Notes: generated by a model not told the origin, from the sequence alone. A DNA stretch of 64,000 nucleotides from Erysipelotrichaceae bacterium (GCA_017432005.1 JAFRKA010000015.1:1-64000); one strand, 5' to 3'; shown: positions 42,962 to 52,822, numbered from the stretch's first letter. Made by a program: numbers and translations.

Positions 42962-44710
42962 ATGAGGAAACTTTATCCGTACCTGAAAGGCTACCTTACC
43001 GAAAGCATCCTGGCTCCTTCCTTCAAACTGCTGGAAGCCCTGATGGATCTTCTGGTGCCGTTGGTCGTTGCGCATATCATCAATAACGGTATCGGCATGA
43101 ACGATCAGAATGTCATCATCAGATCGTTCATCTTCCTGATCGTTCTGGCAGTTCTGGGCATGCTGTTTTCTTTTACGGCGCAATTCTTTGCCGCCAAAGC
43201 CAGTGTCGGCTTTGCCTCCGGTTTACGTCAGTCGCTGTTCGATCATATTCAGTCTCTCTCCTACAGTGAGCTGGATGAGCTGGGTACCGATACGCTGATC
43301 ACAAGGATGACCAGCGACATAAATCAGCTGCAGACCGGTCTTAATCTTTCTCTGCGTCTGCTGCTGAGAAGCCCATTCATCGTCTTTGGGGCCATGATCA
43401 TGGCCTTCACGATCGATGTCAGACTGGCGATCATCTTTGCAGTGACGATCCCGTTGCTCAGTCTGGTCGTCTTTGCGATCATGCTTAAAAGCATCCCGCT
43501 GTTTGAAAAGGTCCAGATCGCACTGGACAGGCTCTTAGGCATGACCAGGGAGGATCTGACCGGTGTCAGAGTCATCAGAGCTTTCTGCAAGGAAGAAGAT
43601 GAGATAAGACAGTTCGATGAACTCAGTGAAGATCTGACAATGATGAACAGAAAGGTCGGCAGACTTTCAGCGCTGATGAATCCGCTGACTTATGTGATCG
43701 TCAATATGGCGACAGTGCTGCTCATCTACTGCGGTGCGATCAGAGTAGGAAACGGTCTGCTTTCGCAAGGCGATGTCGTAGCTCTGTATAACTATATGGC
43801 TCAGATCATCATCGAGCTGATCAAACTGGCGAGCCTGATCATCACGATAAACAGATCGCTGGCCTGCGGAAGAAGAGTATCATCACTGTTTGAGATCAGT
43901 TCAAGGATGAAATATCAGAACGACCATGTCGAAGAGAAGGATGATCGCTGTGCGGTCGTCTTCGATCATGTCTCTTTTGCCTATAATGGCAGCGGTGCTG
44001 AGGCGATCAGTGATGTGGATTTCAGAGTGGACAAAGGGCAGACCGTCGGCATCATCGGTGGTACCGGCTGCGGCAAGTCGACGATCATCGGTCTGATCCC
44101 GCGTTTCTATGACTGCAGTAAAGGAACGGTCTATGTGAATGGGACCGATGTCCGTGAATATCCAAAGAAACAGCTTATCGGCAAGATCGGCATCGTACCG
44201 CAGAAAGCCGTCCTGTTTGAAGGAACGATCAGAGACAATCTGCTCTGGGGCAACGAAGATGCGACAGAGGAAGAAATGAATAAAGCACTTGAAGACGCTC
44301 AGGCAGCAGAAATCATCGCTCAGAAGGAAGACGGACTGGGTTCGCTCGTCGAACAGGGAGGACGTAATTTCTCCGGCGGTCAGCGTCAGCGTCTGACGAT
44401 CGCCAGAGCGCTGGTCAGAAGACCTGAGATCCTGATCATGGATGATTCAGCCAGTGCATTGGATTTTGCGACTGACTACCGTCTGCGCAAGGCCATCAGC
44501 GGATTTAAGGATATGACCGTCTTCATCGTCTCGCAGCGTACTTCCTCGATCAGAGATGCGGATCTCATCCTGGTCATGGATGACGGCAAGATCGTCGGTC
44601 AGGGCAGACATGAGCAGCTTCTGAAAGACTGTGCAGTATATCAGGAGATCTACTACTCGCAGTTCCCTGAAGAAAGAAAGAACAACACGGAGGTCTTTGC
44701 CTGTGAATAA
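42962..44710 (+). CDS. ABC exporter half-transporter, subunit 1
   Basis: This ~582-residue protein has six N-terminal transmembrane helices and a C-terminal ABC cassette with Walker A GGTGCGKST, signature NFSGGQRQR and Walker B ILIMDDSASALD. The residue after Walker B is Asp rather than the catalytic Glu (D-D instead of D-E), i.e. a degenerate site. With the next protein, which has the intact ILDEATSS, it makes a heterodimeric exporter of the multidrug/lipid type with one active and one degenerate site. The substrate is unknown. The start at 42962 is preferred over 42941 because of the promoter position. Confidence 0.9.
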   Translation: MRKLYPYLKGYLTESILAPSFKLLEALMDLLVPLVVAHIINNGIGMNDQNVIIRSFIFLIVLAVLGMLFSFTAQFFAAKASVGFASGLRQSLFDHIQSLSYSELDELGTDTLITRMTSDINQLQTGLNLSLRLLLRSPFIVFGAMIMAFTIDVRLAIIFAVTIPLLSLVVFAIMLKSIPLFEKVQIALDRLLGMTREDLTGVRVIRAFCKEEDEIRQFDELSEDLTMMNRKVGRLSALMNPLTYVIVNMATVLLIYCGAIRVGNGLLSQGDVVALYNYMAQIIIELIKLASLIITINRSLACGRRVSSLFEISSRMKYQNDHVEEKDDRCAVVFDHVSFAYNGSGAEAISDVDFRVDKGQTVGIIGGTGCGKSTIIGLIPRFYDCSKGTVYVNGTDVREYPKKQLIGKIGIVPQKAVLFEGTIRDNLLWGNEDATEEEMNKALEDAQAAEIIAQKEDGLGSLVEQGGRNFSGGQRQRLTIARALVRRPEILIMDDSASALDFATDYRLRKAISGFKDMTVFIVSQRTSSIRDADLILVMDDGKIVGQGRHEQLLKDCAVYQEIYYSQFPEERKNNTEVFACE

Positions 44711-46439
44711 GTCCTCCAGTATGAATACATTGAAGAAAGTCCTCAGACTGATCAGAAGATACAGGATCCAGGTGTTTTTCAGTATCTTCCTTTCAGCTGT
44801 TTCAATGATCCTGCAGCTGTATGTGCCGATCCTTTTCGGTGAAGCGATCGATCACATCAGTGCTGCCGGAGCTGATCCGAAATATTTTGTCGGGATCCTG
44901 ATGAAGATCGTCATCGTCGTACTGATCTATGCATTCGCATCATGGCTCATGAATCTAGTCAATAATCACATCACCTACGGAGTCGTGGAGGATCTGCGCA
45001 AGAAAGCGATCAGAAAGATCCAGGATCTGCCTCTGTCTTTCCTCGATCAGCACAGCACCGGCGATATCGTCGGACGCGTGATCGCTGATGCGGATCAGCT
45101 CTCTGACGGACTGCTGCTGGGATTCTCCCAGCTCTTCTCCGGGATCGTTACGATCTTTGTGACGCTTTATTTCATGTTCTCCAAGAGCATCAGTATCACC
45201 CTGATGGTCCTGGTGATGACACCGATCAGTTTTCTGGTCGCCCGTTTCATCGCTTCCCGTTCCTATACGATGTTTGCGAAACAGAGCGAGACCAGAGGAA
45301 AACAGACCGGACTGATCAACGAGATGATCGGCAACGAAAAGATCGTCAAGGCTTTCGCCCGTGAAGACAGGGCATCGCAGCGTTTTGCTTCGATAAACAA
45401 GGAACTACAGAAGTATTCGCAAAGCGCTGTCTTCTTCTCTTCTCTGACTAATCCGGCTACCAGAGCCGTCAATAATGTCATTTATGCCCTGGTCGCCCTG
45501 GTCGGTTCCATGAAGATAATGTCAGGAACACTCAGCGTCGGTGGTCTGACGGTACTGCTTTCATATGCGAATCAGTATATGAAACCTTTCAATGATATCA
45601 GTTCCGTCGTGACAGAACTGCAGAATTCACTGGCCTGTGCCGCCCGTGTCTTCGAACTTATTGAAGAAGAAGCGCAGACTCCTGATCCAGACAGACAGCT
45701 GAAAGCCGACAGGGGCGAGATCGGCATCGATCATGTGTACTTCTCCTACGACAAAAAACAGAAACTGATCGAAGACTTTTCGTTCCATGCGGATCCGGGC
45801 ATGACCGTGGCGATCGTCGGTCCGACCGGTTCAGGCAAGACGACTTTCATAAATCTGCTGATGCGTTTCTACGATGTCGATGAAGGAAAGATCTGTATCG
45901 ATGATCAGGATATAAATGAAGTTTCACGCAAGTCGCTGCGTCGTCATTACGGCATGGTCTTACAGGATACCTGGCTGAAGAATGCCTCCGTCAGGGAGAA
46001 TATCGCGATCGGAAGACCTGATGCGAGCGATGAAGAGATCATCGAAGCTGCCAGAAGAGCACACAGCTATGAATTCATCAGACGTATGCCGGAAGGGCTG
46101 GATACGATCATCGATGATGATTCGCTCTCTCAGGGACAGAAACAGCTGCTGTGTATCACCAGAGTCATGTTGTGCATGCCGCCGATGCTGATCCTGGACG
46201 AAGCCACATCCAGTATCGATACGCGAACGGAAGTGCTTATTCAGCAGGCATTCGGTAAACTCATGGAAGGACGGACAAGTTTCATCGTCGCTCATCGTCT
46301 CTCTACGATCAGAAATGCCGATCAGATCCTGGTCATGTGTTCAGGAAAGATCATTGAACAGGGATCGCATGAGGAACTGATGAAGAAGAACGGCTTCTAT
46401 ACGAAGCTGTATGAATCACAGTTTGCGAAAGCAGATTAA
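44703..46439 (+). CDS. ABC exporter half-transporter, subunit 2
   Basis: GTG 44703 is chosen because GGAGG lies at 44689-44693, with 9-base spacing; it overlaps the first subunit by eight bases. The ~578-residue protein has six transmembrane helices and an ABC cassette with Walker A GPTGSGKTT, a variant signature LSQGQKQLL (normally LSGGQ), and Walker B MLILDEATSSID with the catalytic Glu. The variant signature in this subunit and the missing Glu in the first together give the asymmetric site arrangement of heterodimeric exporters such as BmrCD. The substrate is not inferable. Confidence 0.9.
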   Translation: MNKSSSMNTLKKVLRLIRRYRIQVFFSIFLSAVSMILQLYVPILFGEAIDHISAAGADPKYFVGILMKIVIVVLIYAFASWLMNLVNNHITYGVVEDLRKKAIRKIQDLPLSFLDQHSTGDIVGRVIADADQLSDGLLLGFSQLFSGIVTIFVTLYFMFSKSISITLMVLVMTPISFLVARFIASRSYTMFAKQSETRGKQTGLINEMIGNEKIVKAFAREDRASQRFASINKELQKYSQSAVFFSSLTNPATRAVNNVIYALVALVGSMKIMSGTLSVGGLTVLLSYANQYMKPFNDISSVVTELQNSLACAARVFELIEEEAQTPDPDRQLKADRGEIGIDHVYFSYDKKQKLIEDFSFHADPGMTVAIVGPTGSGKTTFINLLMRFYDVDEGKICIDDQDINEVSRKSLRRHYGMVLQDTWLKNASVRENIAIGRPDASDEEIIEAARRAHSYEFIRRMPEGLDTIIDDDSLSQGQKQLLCITRVMLCMPPMLILDEATSSIDTRTEVLIQQAFGKLMEGRTSFIVAHRLSTIRNADQILVMCSGKIIEQGSHEELMKKNGFYTKLYESQFAKAD

Positions 46440-46467
46440 AAAGCTGTTACATCATAAGCAATAAAAA

Positions 46468-46506
46468 AAGAAGCCGTCTATGATCCAAAGGTTTGAACGG
46501 CTTCTT
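46468..46506. terminator. Bidirectional terminator
   Basis: AAGAAGCCGT (46468-46477) and ACGGCTTCTT (46497-46506) form a 10-bp stem with a 19-base loop and A/T-rich ends between convergent genes. Confidence 0.8.
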
Positions 46507-46522
46507 TTCCGTTTACTGATAA

Positions 46523-47911
46523 TTACTGTTTCTTTCTTTTGGAAGAATCCCTGTAATACACACCGATACCCATGACGATCGCGAAGAAGATCAGGTAATA
46601 GATGACCTGATTCAGACCGTAGCTCACATAGCAGCAGTAGCACATGAACAGCGATGAAACTGTTGCCAGGATCGGCAGGATGTAACGCTGCAGGAAGCTG
46701 TAATCGTTCTTTTTCAGCATGACGAAGATGAACAGCGGAATGTATAAGGCATAGAGCGTGATGATGCAGATCTCATCTGCTTCCCAGGCCAGGAGCCATT
46801 CCGGATTTCCGGTACCGTTGAAGACCAGCGGTCCCTGGAAGAACAGCGTCGATGTCTGGAAGAGCCAGAAGCCCATCAGACCGAGGGAGAAGATACAGCT
46901 CTTGAGCGGCATGCCTGTACTCTTGTCGATTTCAGATATGGCTTCCGGAGCCGGTCCGAGACCTCTGACGGCTAATGAATAGGCACTTCTCATGGAACAC
47001 AGGATCATACCGTTGGCTGTACCCAGACAGGAGATGATGATGAAGACCAGGATCACTGATGAGAAGACGTCACCGAAGACGTTGCCGAAAGCAACAGCAG
47101 GCAGCTGATCACCGGCAGCGATGATCTCTTCGACTGAAAGGGTAGCTGACATCGACAGGACGTAAGCCATGTAGATGAGCGTACAGAAAGTACAGCCGAC
47201 GATCAGGGCCAGTGGCAGATCGCGTTTCGGATTCTTCAGTTCGGCATTGATCGATGTCGATGAGATCCAGCCTTCATAGGAGAAGGCGAAAGCACAGACG
47301 CCCGCAAAGATACCTGAACCTGATGAACTGTCTGCTACATAGCTGAGTGCTCGGGCACAGTTGCCGTTGCCGATACCGATGGCGATGCCGACTACAGACA
47401 TCAGGACCAGCGGAATGAGCTTGATGATCGTCGTTGAGACCTGCAGTTTGCCGGCGATCTTCGGGGAGAGCATGTTGATAACAGTCAGCGTGATCATGAA
47501 GAAGACCGCAAAGCCCAGGGTCACGACTCCATACATCTCCTTGCCGATCAGTAATGATACATAACTGGCAGCGATATAGCTCAGTGTCGCTCCGATGATC
47601 GGATAATAGAATGTTGTCATGAACCAGCCGATGAAGTAGGCATATTTCGTGCCCAATGTCGCTTCGGCATAATCGATCAGACCGTTGCAGTGGACGTATT
47701 CTCTGCCCATGTTCGCAAAGAAAAGTGAACAGACGATACAGATCGCTCCGACTGCACTGATCACCAGCAAGGCATTCTTCATCGATCCGCCTGTCAGATT
47801 GAGCAGTTTGACGGCTTTAAAAAAGATACCGGATCCGATGACGATACCGACGACCATCGACAGCGCTGTCGGAAGTCCGTATCGTTTTTCCATCATTTTT
47901 ACTTTTTCCAT
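46523..47911 (-). CDS. APC-superfamily amino acid permease
   Basis: This 462-residue protein has 12 hydrophobic segments. The first contains SMVVGIVIGSGIFF, the glycine-rich unwound helix 1 of the APC superfamily, and FAFSYEGWISSTSINAELKN in helix 6 is its counterpart. The layout resembles LAT/YfnA-like exchangers. The substrate is an amino acid or related amine. AAGGGG precedes the ATG. It stands alone; the C-terminal RKKQ tail is basic. It is divergent from no regulator, so the control is not visible. Confidence 0.88.
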   Translation of the reverse strand: MEKVKMMEKRYGLPTALSMVVGIVIGSGIFFKAVKLLNLTGGSMKNALLVISAVGAICIVCSLFFANMGREYVHCNGLIDYAEATLGTKYAYFIGWFMTTFYYPIIGATLSYIAASYVSLLIGKEMYGVVTLGFAVFFMITLTVINMLSPKIAGKLQVSTTIIKLIPLVLMSVVGIAIGIGNGNCARALSYVADSSSGSGIFAGVCAFAFSYEGWISSTSINAELKNPKRDLPLALIVGCTFCTLIYMAYVLSMSATLSVEEIIAAGDQLPAVAFGNVFGDVFSSVILVFIIISCLGTANGMILCSMRSAYSLAVRGLGPAPEAISEIDKSTGMPLKSCIFSLGLMGFWLFQTSTLFFQGPLVFNGTGNPEWLLAWEADEICIITLYALYIPLFIFVMLKKNDYSFLQRYILPILATVSSLFMCYCCYVSYGLNQVIYYLIFFAIVMGIGVYYRDSSKRKKQ

Positions 47912-47967
47912 AAACTTATCCCCTTTATATAAAATACATACAGATTAATTATAAAACAAAGCCTGCT

Positions 47968-49002
47968 CTACAGTTTAAGCATTATTGCCGCATTGTCGAT
48001 CATGACCGTGATGTTGTAGTAGAAAGCCGTGTGATCGATCAGATGAAACAGAGCCGACAAGGCATCGATATAGCTGTCTTTATCAGGATGGAAATAATGA
48101 TTGCCGATGGCGATCACGCGCATCATCCCGTAACAGACACAGAGTCCCTTGTATGAAGATGTCCTGTCAGCACGTCTGTCGACGAAAGGAAAGTTCTCAT
48201 AGATTATGGAATTGTTGATGATCCTTTCAAAGAAACTCATCCAGTCCAGCCGGTCATTCTCAAACTTCACTGTATCTTCTTTATAGAGTGAAGGATCGCC
48301 GTCATATCTTTCGATGATCGGTGCGACCGTCTCCTCAAAACGTTCATTGGTATGACGGAAGCGGCCAAGAAGAGCGATCATGGCTTTCAGCGGATCTTCA
48401 TCGCTGTTATAATCTTTCACGAATTCCTTTTCATTGACGATCATGCAGACATCACGGATGCTTTCCGCCAGGGTAGTGTCCCTGTTTCTGATGATCTTCT
48501 GAAACAGAGTGATCTGCTTTATCTCATCGGGATCGATATCGTAGGCGATCTCAGCTTCCGTATCCATCATTTTTTCAATGACGTTCATCTCATCATGATC
48601 ATAGAGATATTCCAGGACTGCTTCACATGAACTTGAACAGGAAGCGATATTGTGACCGCAGATGTTCTTGAGACTTCTGGGATAGAGCCTGCAGACCTTC
48701 GGCAGGAAGCTTTCACCTTTTTCTCTGTGAATAGCGCACAATCCCTTTTCCTGGATGGGACACTGGTTCAGCCAGTTGAAACAGATGTAGCGGAAACAGT
48801 CGTCTGTGATGATCTCCGGTTCTTCAAAAGAGCGCGTGATCCTGCTGTAAAGTTCGTCTGAACATTCCATATTGTTCAGTTTTTCATATTCTTGCCGGCT
48901 AACCGGAATGCGCCAGCTGCTGCAGCAGCTGTGACGGCATTTGTCGGCTTTGCAGGAAAAATTAGGATAGTATGCGGACATGTGCCAGAGTCTGTCAGTC
49001 AT
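47968..49002 (-). CDS. FliB-like (flagellin lysine-N-methylase-type) cysteine-rich protein
   Basis: The start is taken at 49002, because a TATAAT box (49015-49020, minus) would begin transcription just before it; a longer frame starts upstream of the promoter. The ~344-residue protein has CKADKCRHSCCSSWRIPV near its N-end, then CPIQEKGLCAIHREKGESFL and VCRLYPRSL. These are the CxxxCxxxCC and downstream Cys motifs of FliB/YkgJ-type proteins, thought to bind an Fe-S or Zn centre. FliB methylates flagellin, but no flagellar gene is visible here; many non-flagellated Firmicutes carry such proteins with unknown targets. The mRNA is nearly leaderless. Confidence 0.8.
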   Translation of the reverse strand: MTDRLWHMSAYYPNFSCKADKCRHSCCSSWRIPVSRQEYEKLNNMECSDELYSRITRSFEEPEIITDDCFRYICFNWLNQCPIQEKGLCAIHREKGESFLPKVCRLYPRSLKNICGHNIASCSSSCEAVLEYLYDHDEMNVIEKMMDTEAEIAYDIDPDEIKQITLFQKIIRNRDTTLAESIRDVCMIVNEKEFVKDYNSDEDPLKAMIALLGRFRHTNERFEETVAPIIERYDGDPSLYKEDTVKFENDRLDWMSFFERIINNSIIYENFPFVDRRADRTSSYKGLCVCYGMMRVIAIGNHYFHPDKDSYIDALSALFHLIDHTAFYYNITVMIDNAAIMLKL

Positions 49003-49020
49003 AAATATGAAAACATTATA

Positions 49021-49051
49021 AAAAAAGTCATCCTGTGTTTTCAAGATGACT
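49021..49051 (-). terminator. Terminator of the LysR gene
   Basis: On the minus strand AGTCATC pairs with GATGACT around a 12-base loop, followed by TTTTTT (the A-run 49021-49026). It lies between the LysR gene and the promoter of the FliB-like gene. Confidence 0.8.
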
Positions 49052-49052
49052 G

Positions 49053-49973
49053 TTATACTGTACCGGCTGATATCAGATCTGTCTGAAGCAGTTTTTCACA
49101 GAATCTTTTCAGCGCGATATTGTCGTTGTTTTTCTTCCAGATGGCGTGGATGATCTCGTATTCGCCTTCGCCTTTCATCGGGATGAAGATCAGTCCTTCC
49201 GCATCGGTGATCTTCTTGACGCAATAGTCAGGCAGGATGGAGATACCTTCTTCAGAGGCCACCATGATCAGGATGGATTCGACATCGGTGGATCGGCAGA
49301 TGATGTTAGGCTGGTAGCCGGCCTGATGATAGAGATCCATGAAGATCGAATCACCGTAGTTCTCTGAGAGTTCGGAAGGCGACATGTAGATGAGCGGTTC
49401 ACCCTTGAAGTCGATCCTTTCCAGATAAGGCCTCTGACCGAGCGGATGAGCGGCATAGAGAGCAGCCATCAGACGGGCCTTCTCGATCTCAAGGGCTTCA
49501 AAGTCACTGTTCATCCTCAGGTTGGTCGAATCCCATGTAAAGATGATGTCGTATTCGTCGTTCTGCAGAGCAGTCGCCAGTCGGTCTGAAGTATCACGGT
49601 AACAGGTCAGCAGGATGTTAGGCAGCTCATGATGAAACTGTCTCAGGGTCTCGGAGAGGCTGCTGCGCTCATAGCCTTTGATATATCCGATCCTTAAATT
49701 GCCGCTGATACCGGTAGAGGCTTCGATGGCTCTTTCCGTTGCATCCTGAAGTCTGATCAGGATCAGTTTGGCATCATTGAGAAAACTCTGCCCGGCCGGT
49801 GTAAGGCTGATCGGTCTGGTCGAACGGTTGATGAGTCTGCATCCTACCTGATCTTCCAGGGCTCTGATCTGCTGAGTCATGGCGGTCTGAGTGATGAAGT
49901 TTTCTTCGGCAGCCAGGGAGAAACTCCTGGTCTCGGCTACCGCAACGAAGTATTTAAGCTGATTCAGGTTCAT
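49053..49973 (-). CDS. LysR-family transcriptional regulator
   Basis: The 306-residue protein has the LysR N-terminal winged helix-turn-helix (MNLNQLKYFVAVAETRSFSL and RPISLTPAGQSFLNDA) and a C-terminal effector-binding domain of the periplasmic type (residues ~95-300). It is divergently transcribed from the YitT-like gene, with an ATAAG-N5-CTTAT box just upstream of its start. By the usual LysR arrangement it controls that neighbour and itself. The effector is unknown. The start codon is almost at the -10 region, so leaderless translation is possible. Confidence 0.92.
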   Translation of the reverse strand: MNLNQLKYFVAVAETRSFSLAAEENFITQTAMTQQIRALEDQVGCRLINRSTRPISLTPAGQSFLNDAKLILIRLQDATERAIEASTGISGNLRIGYIKGYERSSLSETLRQFHHELPNILLTCYRDTSDRLATALQNDEYDIIFTWDSTNLRMNSDFEALEIEKARLMAALYAAHPLGQRPYLERIDFKGEPLIYMSPSELSENYGDSIFMDLYHQAGYQPNIICRSTDVESILIMVASEEGISILPDYCVKKITDAEGLIFIPMKGEGEYEIIHAIWKKNNDNIALKRFCEKLLQTDLISAGTV

Positions 49974-49976
49974 AGT

Positions 49977-49991
49977 ATAAGTATTTCTTAT
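49977..49991. promoter_or_regulatory. LysR-type operator candidate
   Basis: ATAAGTATTTCTTAT is a perfect ATAAG-N5-CTTAT inverted repeat, of the T-N11-A kind bound by LysR regulators, in the gap between the divergent LysR and YitT-like genes. TATAAGTAT recurs at 50039-50047. The rest of the gap holds no gene. Confidence 0.6.
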
Positions 49992-50047
49992 ATTATTATG
50001 CGAAAGTTGCGCTTAAATAACAAGCTTTTACCTGTTTAAATATAAGT

Positions 50048-50692
50048 ATGAATAATATTAAGGCAGGATATCTGAGAGAAATATGCGATTATCTGTGGAT
50101 CAGTATCGGCACAGCCCTGGTGGCGATCGCAGTCTGTGAATATCTGATCCCGTGCAGGATCGTGACCGGAAGTGTCTCCGGACTGGCTTTACTGATATCC
50201 GAGATCAGCTCTCTGTCTGATTCTTTGATCGTCCTGATCCTTAATATCGTCTGTCTGCTTATCGGCACATGTGCCCTGGGAAAGAAGTTCGGGATCCGTT
50301 CCGTCTATGTCTCGCTTCTGCTTCCTTTACTGATCGAAATATTGCCAGGGATATTGAAAGGGCTGACGCTCAAGAGCGATGACATCCTGATCAACATCCT
50401 GCTGTTTCTGGGCTTTTTGACCTGCGGTCAATGCATCCTGTTTGAAAAAGATACGGCCTCGGGAGGTCTCGATACGATCGCGGAAGTCATCGCCAGGATC
50501 ACCGGCAACCCGCTTGGCATAATGGTCGCTTTAAGCGGAATGGCCGTCTGTGTACTTAATATCGGAGTTTACGGAATCAGAAATGCTCTGCTGGGTGCTG
50601 CAGTGACTATGGCTAACGGCATCCTGCTTCATCTGTTCACGCTGTTGAAGAAGATACCGCTGTATCACCACGATCCCCTCTATCAGCGCTGA
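50048..50692 (+). CDS. YitT/YczE-like membrane protein
   Basis: The 214-residue protein has five to six hydrophobic segments, including GTALVAIAVCEYLIPCRIVT and then GSVSGLALLIS, which is the YitT/DUF161 N-terminal helix with its Pro-x-x-x-Val-Thr-Gly motif. FLTCGQCILFEKDTASGGLD follows in the middle. YitT-family proteins are uncharacterised membrane proteins, possibly transporters. It is divergent from the LysR regulator and probably controlled by it. No ribosome binding site precedes the ATG. Confidence 0.75.
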   Translation: MNNIKAGYLREICDYLWISIGTALVAIAVCEYLIPCRIVTGSVSGLALLISEISSLSDSLIVLILNIVCLLIGTCALGKKFGIRSVYVSLLLPLLIEILPGILKGLTLKSDDILINILLFLGFLTCGQCILFEKDTASGGLDTIAEVIARITGNPLGIMVALSGMAVCVLNIGVYGIRNALLGAAVTMANGILLHLFTLLKKIPLYHHDPLYQR

Positions 50693-50701
50693 TCCAAAAC
50701 A

Positions 50702-50724
50702 AGCCGTCAGATGACGGCTTTTTA
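50702..50724 (+). terminator. Intrinsic terminator
   Basis: AGCCGTCA-GA-TGACGGCT with five T residues, the same stem as at 34938-34955. Confidence 0.85.
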
Positions 50725-50811
50725 AATGCATTATATGGAAATGAAGTCATATTGTTATTTTCATGGTGCTGTTTTTGTTAAAATGAAACTGTTATTCCGG
50801 AGGTGTTGAAG

Positions 50812-51360
50812 ATGAAACTGATGATCGCATCGGATATTCACGGCAGTGCTCTCTATTGCGAGAAGCTGCTGGAACGATTCAGAGAAGAAAAGCCTGACAG
50901 ACTGCTGCTGCTGGGAGACATCCTGTACCACGGTCCGCGCAACGATCTGCCTGAGGGCTATGCGCCAAAGAAAGTCATCCCGCTTCTCAATGAAATAAGC
51001 GGATACTGTGTCGGTGTCAGAGGAAACTGTGATGCGGAAGTCGATCAGATGGTCCTTGATTTTTCGATCATGGATGACTATCTTTATCTCAATATCGACG
51101 GACTTGATATCTATGCGACTCACGGACATGTCTATGATCAGCACAGACCGATGAAAGGCACCAGAGGGATCCTGCTCGGCGGTCACACGCATGTTCCGGC
51201 GATCGAAGAGTTTGCGGACTATGTCTACCTGAATCCCGGTTCAGTGTCCATCCCCAAGGACGGTACAGAACGGAGTTACATGATCCTTGAAAACAGAGTC
51301 TTCCAATGGAAGAAGCTGGAAGACGGTGAAACATATAAAGAATACAGAGTAAAGGAGTGA
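50812..51360 (+). CDS. YfcE/MJ0936-type metallophosphoesterase
   Basis: The ATG at 50812 has CCGGAGGTG upstream. The 182-residue protein has the calcineurin-like phosphoesterase motifs MIASDIHGS, LLLLGDILYHG, VRGNCDAE, THGHVYD and LLGGHTHVP, in order, which supply the two-metal site. This is the YfcE branch (~180 residues), phosphodiesterases of unclear natural substrate. The next gene, pepD, starts three bases after its stop, so the two are co-transcribed. Confidence 0.92.
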   Translation: MKLMIASDIHGSALYCEKLLERFREEKPDRLLLLGDILYHGPRNDLPEGYAPKKVIPLLNEISGYCVGVRGNCDAEVDQMVLDFSIMDDYLYLNIDGLDIYATHGHVYDQHRPMKGTRGILLGGHTHVPAIEEFADYVYLNPGSVSIPKDGTERSYMILENRVFQWKKLEDGETYKEYRVKE

Positions 51361-51363
51361 AAG

Positions 51364-52797
51364 ATGGAATTCGATCTCAATAAGAAATACTGTTACTACT
51401 TCAAACAGATCTCAGATATACCGCGAGGCAGCGGCAACGAGAAAGTCGTCAGTGATTTCGTCGTAGAACTGGCGAAAAAGCACGGTTATGACTACATCCA
51501 GGACGAGCTTTACAATGTCATCGTCAGCAAGCCGGCTTCACCGGGGTATGAAAACAGTGAGCCGCTGATCATGCAGGCCCATCTGGACATGGTCTGCGAG
51601 AAAAACATGGATGTGGAACATGACTTTGAAAAAGATCCTCTGGATCTCTATGCCGATGAGGAAGGCTGGCTGCATGCGAGAGGTACGACTCTGGGTGCCG
51701 ATGACGGACAGGGCGTGGCATACATGCTGGCGATACTGGATGATGAGACTCTTGAACATCCTGAACTGCAGTGTACCTTTACGGTTATGGAAGAGATCGG
51801 ACTGCTCGGAGCCAAGGCACTGAAGAAGGAATACTTCCATTCAAACCGCTACATCAATCTCGATGCTGGCAGTGAAGACTGCTGTACGGTAAGTTCATCA
51901 GGCGGAGCCAGAGCTGTGCTCTCAAAGAAACTGACATTTGAAGCAGATGAAAGACCGGCATACTGTCTGCAGATCAGAGGACTCAAAGGCGGACATTCAG
52001 CCGGAGCGATCCATGAAGAAAGAGGGAACGCGATCCTGCTGGCTGCCAGAACAGCATATGAAATAGGCAGAACATGCGGTGATATGAGACTGTCAGATAT
52101 CAGCGGCGGCATGAAGTTCAACGCCATACCGAGAGAAGCTGATCTTGTCTTCACCAGTGCAGCTGATCCGAAACTGATCAGTGAATGTGCTGAAAAATGT
52201 TTTGAAGATATTGGCAGGGAACTGCAGTATTCCGATGAAGGATTCTATGGAAAACTCATTCCGCTCACAGCTGAAAGAAGCATCGGTACTGAGGAAACGG
52301 AAAAAGTCCTGTCTTTCCTGAATGTCATCCCGAACGGTCTTCAGCACCGTTCAATGGCTATCGAAGGTCTGAGCATCGCTTCATTGAATGCCGGTGTCAT
52401 CTATATCGAAGATGATACGCTGAAGATCGACGATCTGATCAGAAGCGCTCTTGCTTCACACGGTGACGAGATGATCCGTAAACTGGAGATCCTCTGTTCA
52501 CACTTTGGTTTTGAGATGAGTCTGTCTGACCGTTACTATGGCTGGGATTATGTCAAGGATTCACCTTTGAGACAGATCCTTCGTGAAGTACTCAAAGAAA
52601 AGGGCATCGAAATGAAAGAAAGAGCGACGCACGGCGGACTGGAATGCGGTATCTTCAAAGGACTGATTCCTGATCTGGACATCGTCACTTATTCTCCGGT
52701 CTCGACCGGTGAACATACACCGGCAGAAAAACTTGACCTGGCTTCCTTTGACAGAGCCTATGCCAATCTGTGTGAACTGTTGAGAAGATGTAAATAA
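51364..52797 (+). CDS. pepD: Aminoacyl-histidine dipeptidase (Xaa-His dipeptidase)
   Basis: The 477-residue cytoplasmic metallopeptidase of the M20 family has MQAHLDMVCEKN (first metal ligand His-x-Asp), ADDGQGVAYMLAIL, TVMEEIGLLGAKAL (catalytic Glu) and THGGLECGIF near the end (last ligand region), the PepD pattern. It splits Xaa-His and other dipeptides. GTAAAGGAGTGAAAG overlaps the yfcE stop. Length is typical for PepD (~480). Confidence 0.93.
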   Translation: MEFDLNKKYCYYFKQISDIPRGSGNEKVVSDFVVELAKKHGYDYIQDELYNVIVSKPASPGYENSEPLIMQAHLDMVCEKNMDVEHDFEKDPLDLYADEEGWLHARGTTLGADDGQGVAYMLAILDDETLEHPELQCTFTVMEEIGLLGAKALKKEYFHSNRYINLDAGSEDCCTVSSSGGARAVLSKKLTFEADERPAYCLQIRGLKGGHSAGAIHEERGNAILLAARTAYEIGRTCGDMRLSDISGGMKFNAIPREADLVFTSAADPKLISECAEKCFEDIGRELQYSDEGFYGKLIPLTAERSIGTEETEKVLSFLNVIPNGLQHRSMAIEGLSIASLNAGVIYIEDDTLKIDDLIRSALASHGDEMIRKLEILCSHFGFEMSLSDRYYGWDYVKDSPLRQILREVLKEKGIEMKERATHGGLECGIFKGLIPDLDIVTYSPVSTGEHTPAEKLDLASFDRAYANLCELLRRCK

Positions 52798-52822
52798 AAA
52801 TTCAGCGACTTGCTGAATTTTT
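52798..52822. terminator. Bidirectional terminator
   Basis: AAATTCAGC-GACTT-GCTGAATTT with flanking A and T residues, between convergent pepD and the second nucleoside hydrolase. Confidence 0.85.
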
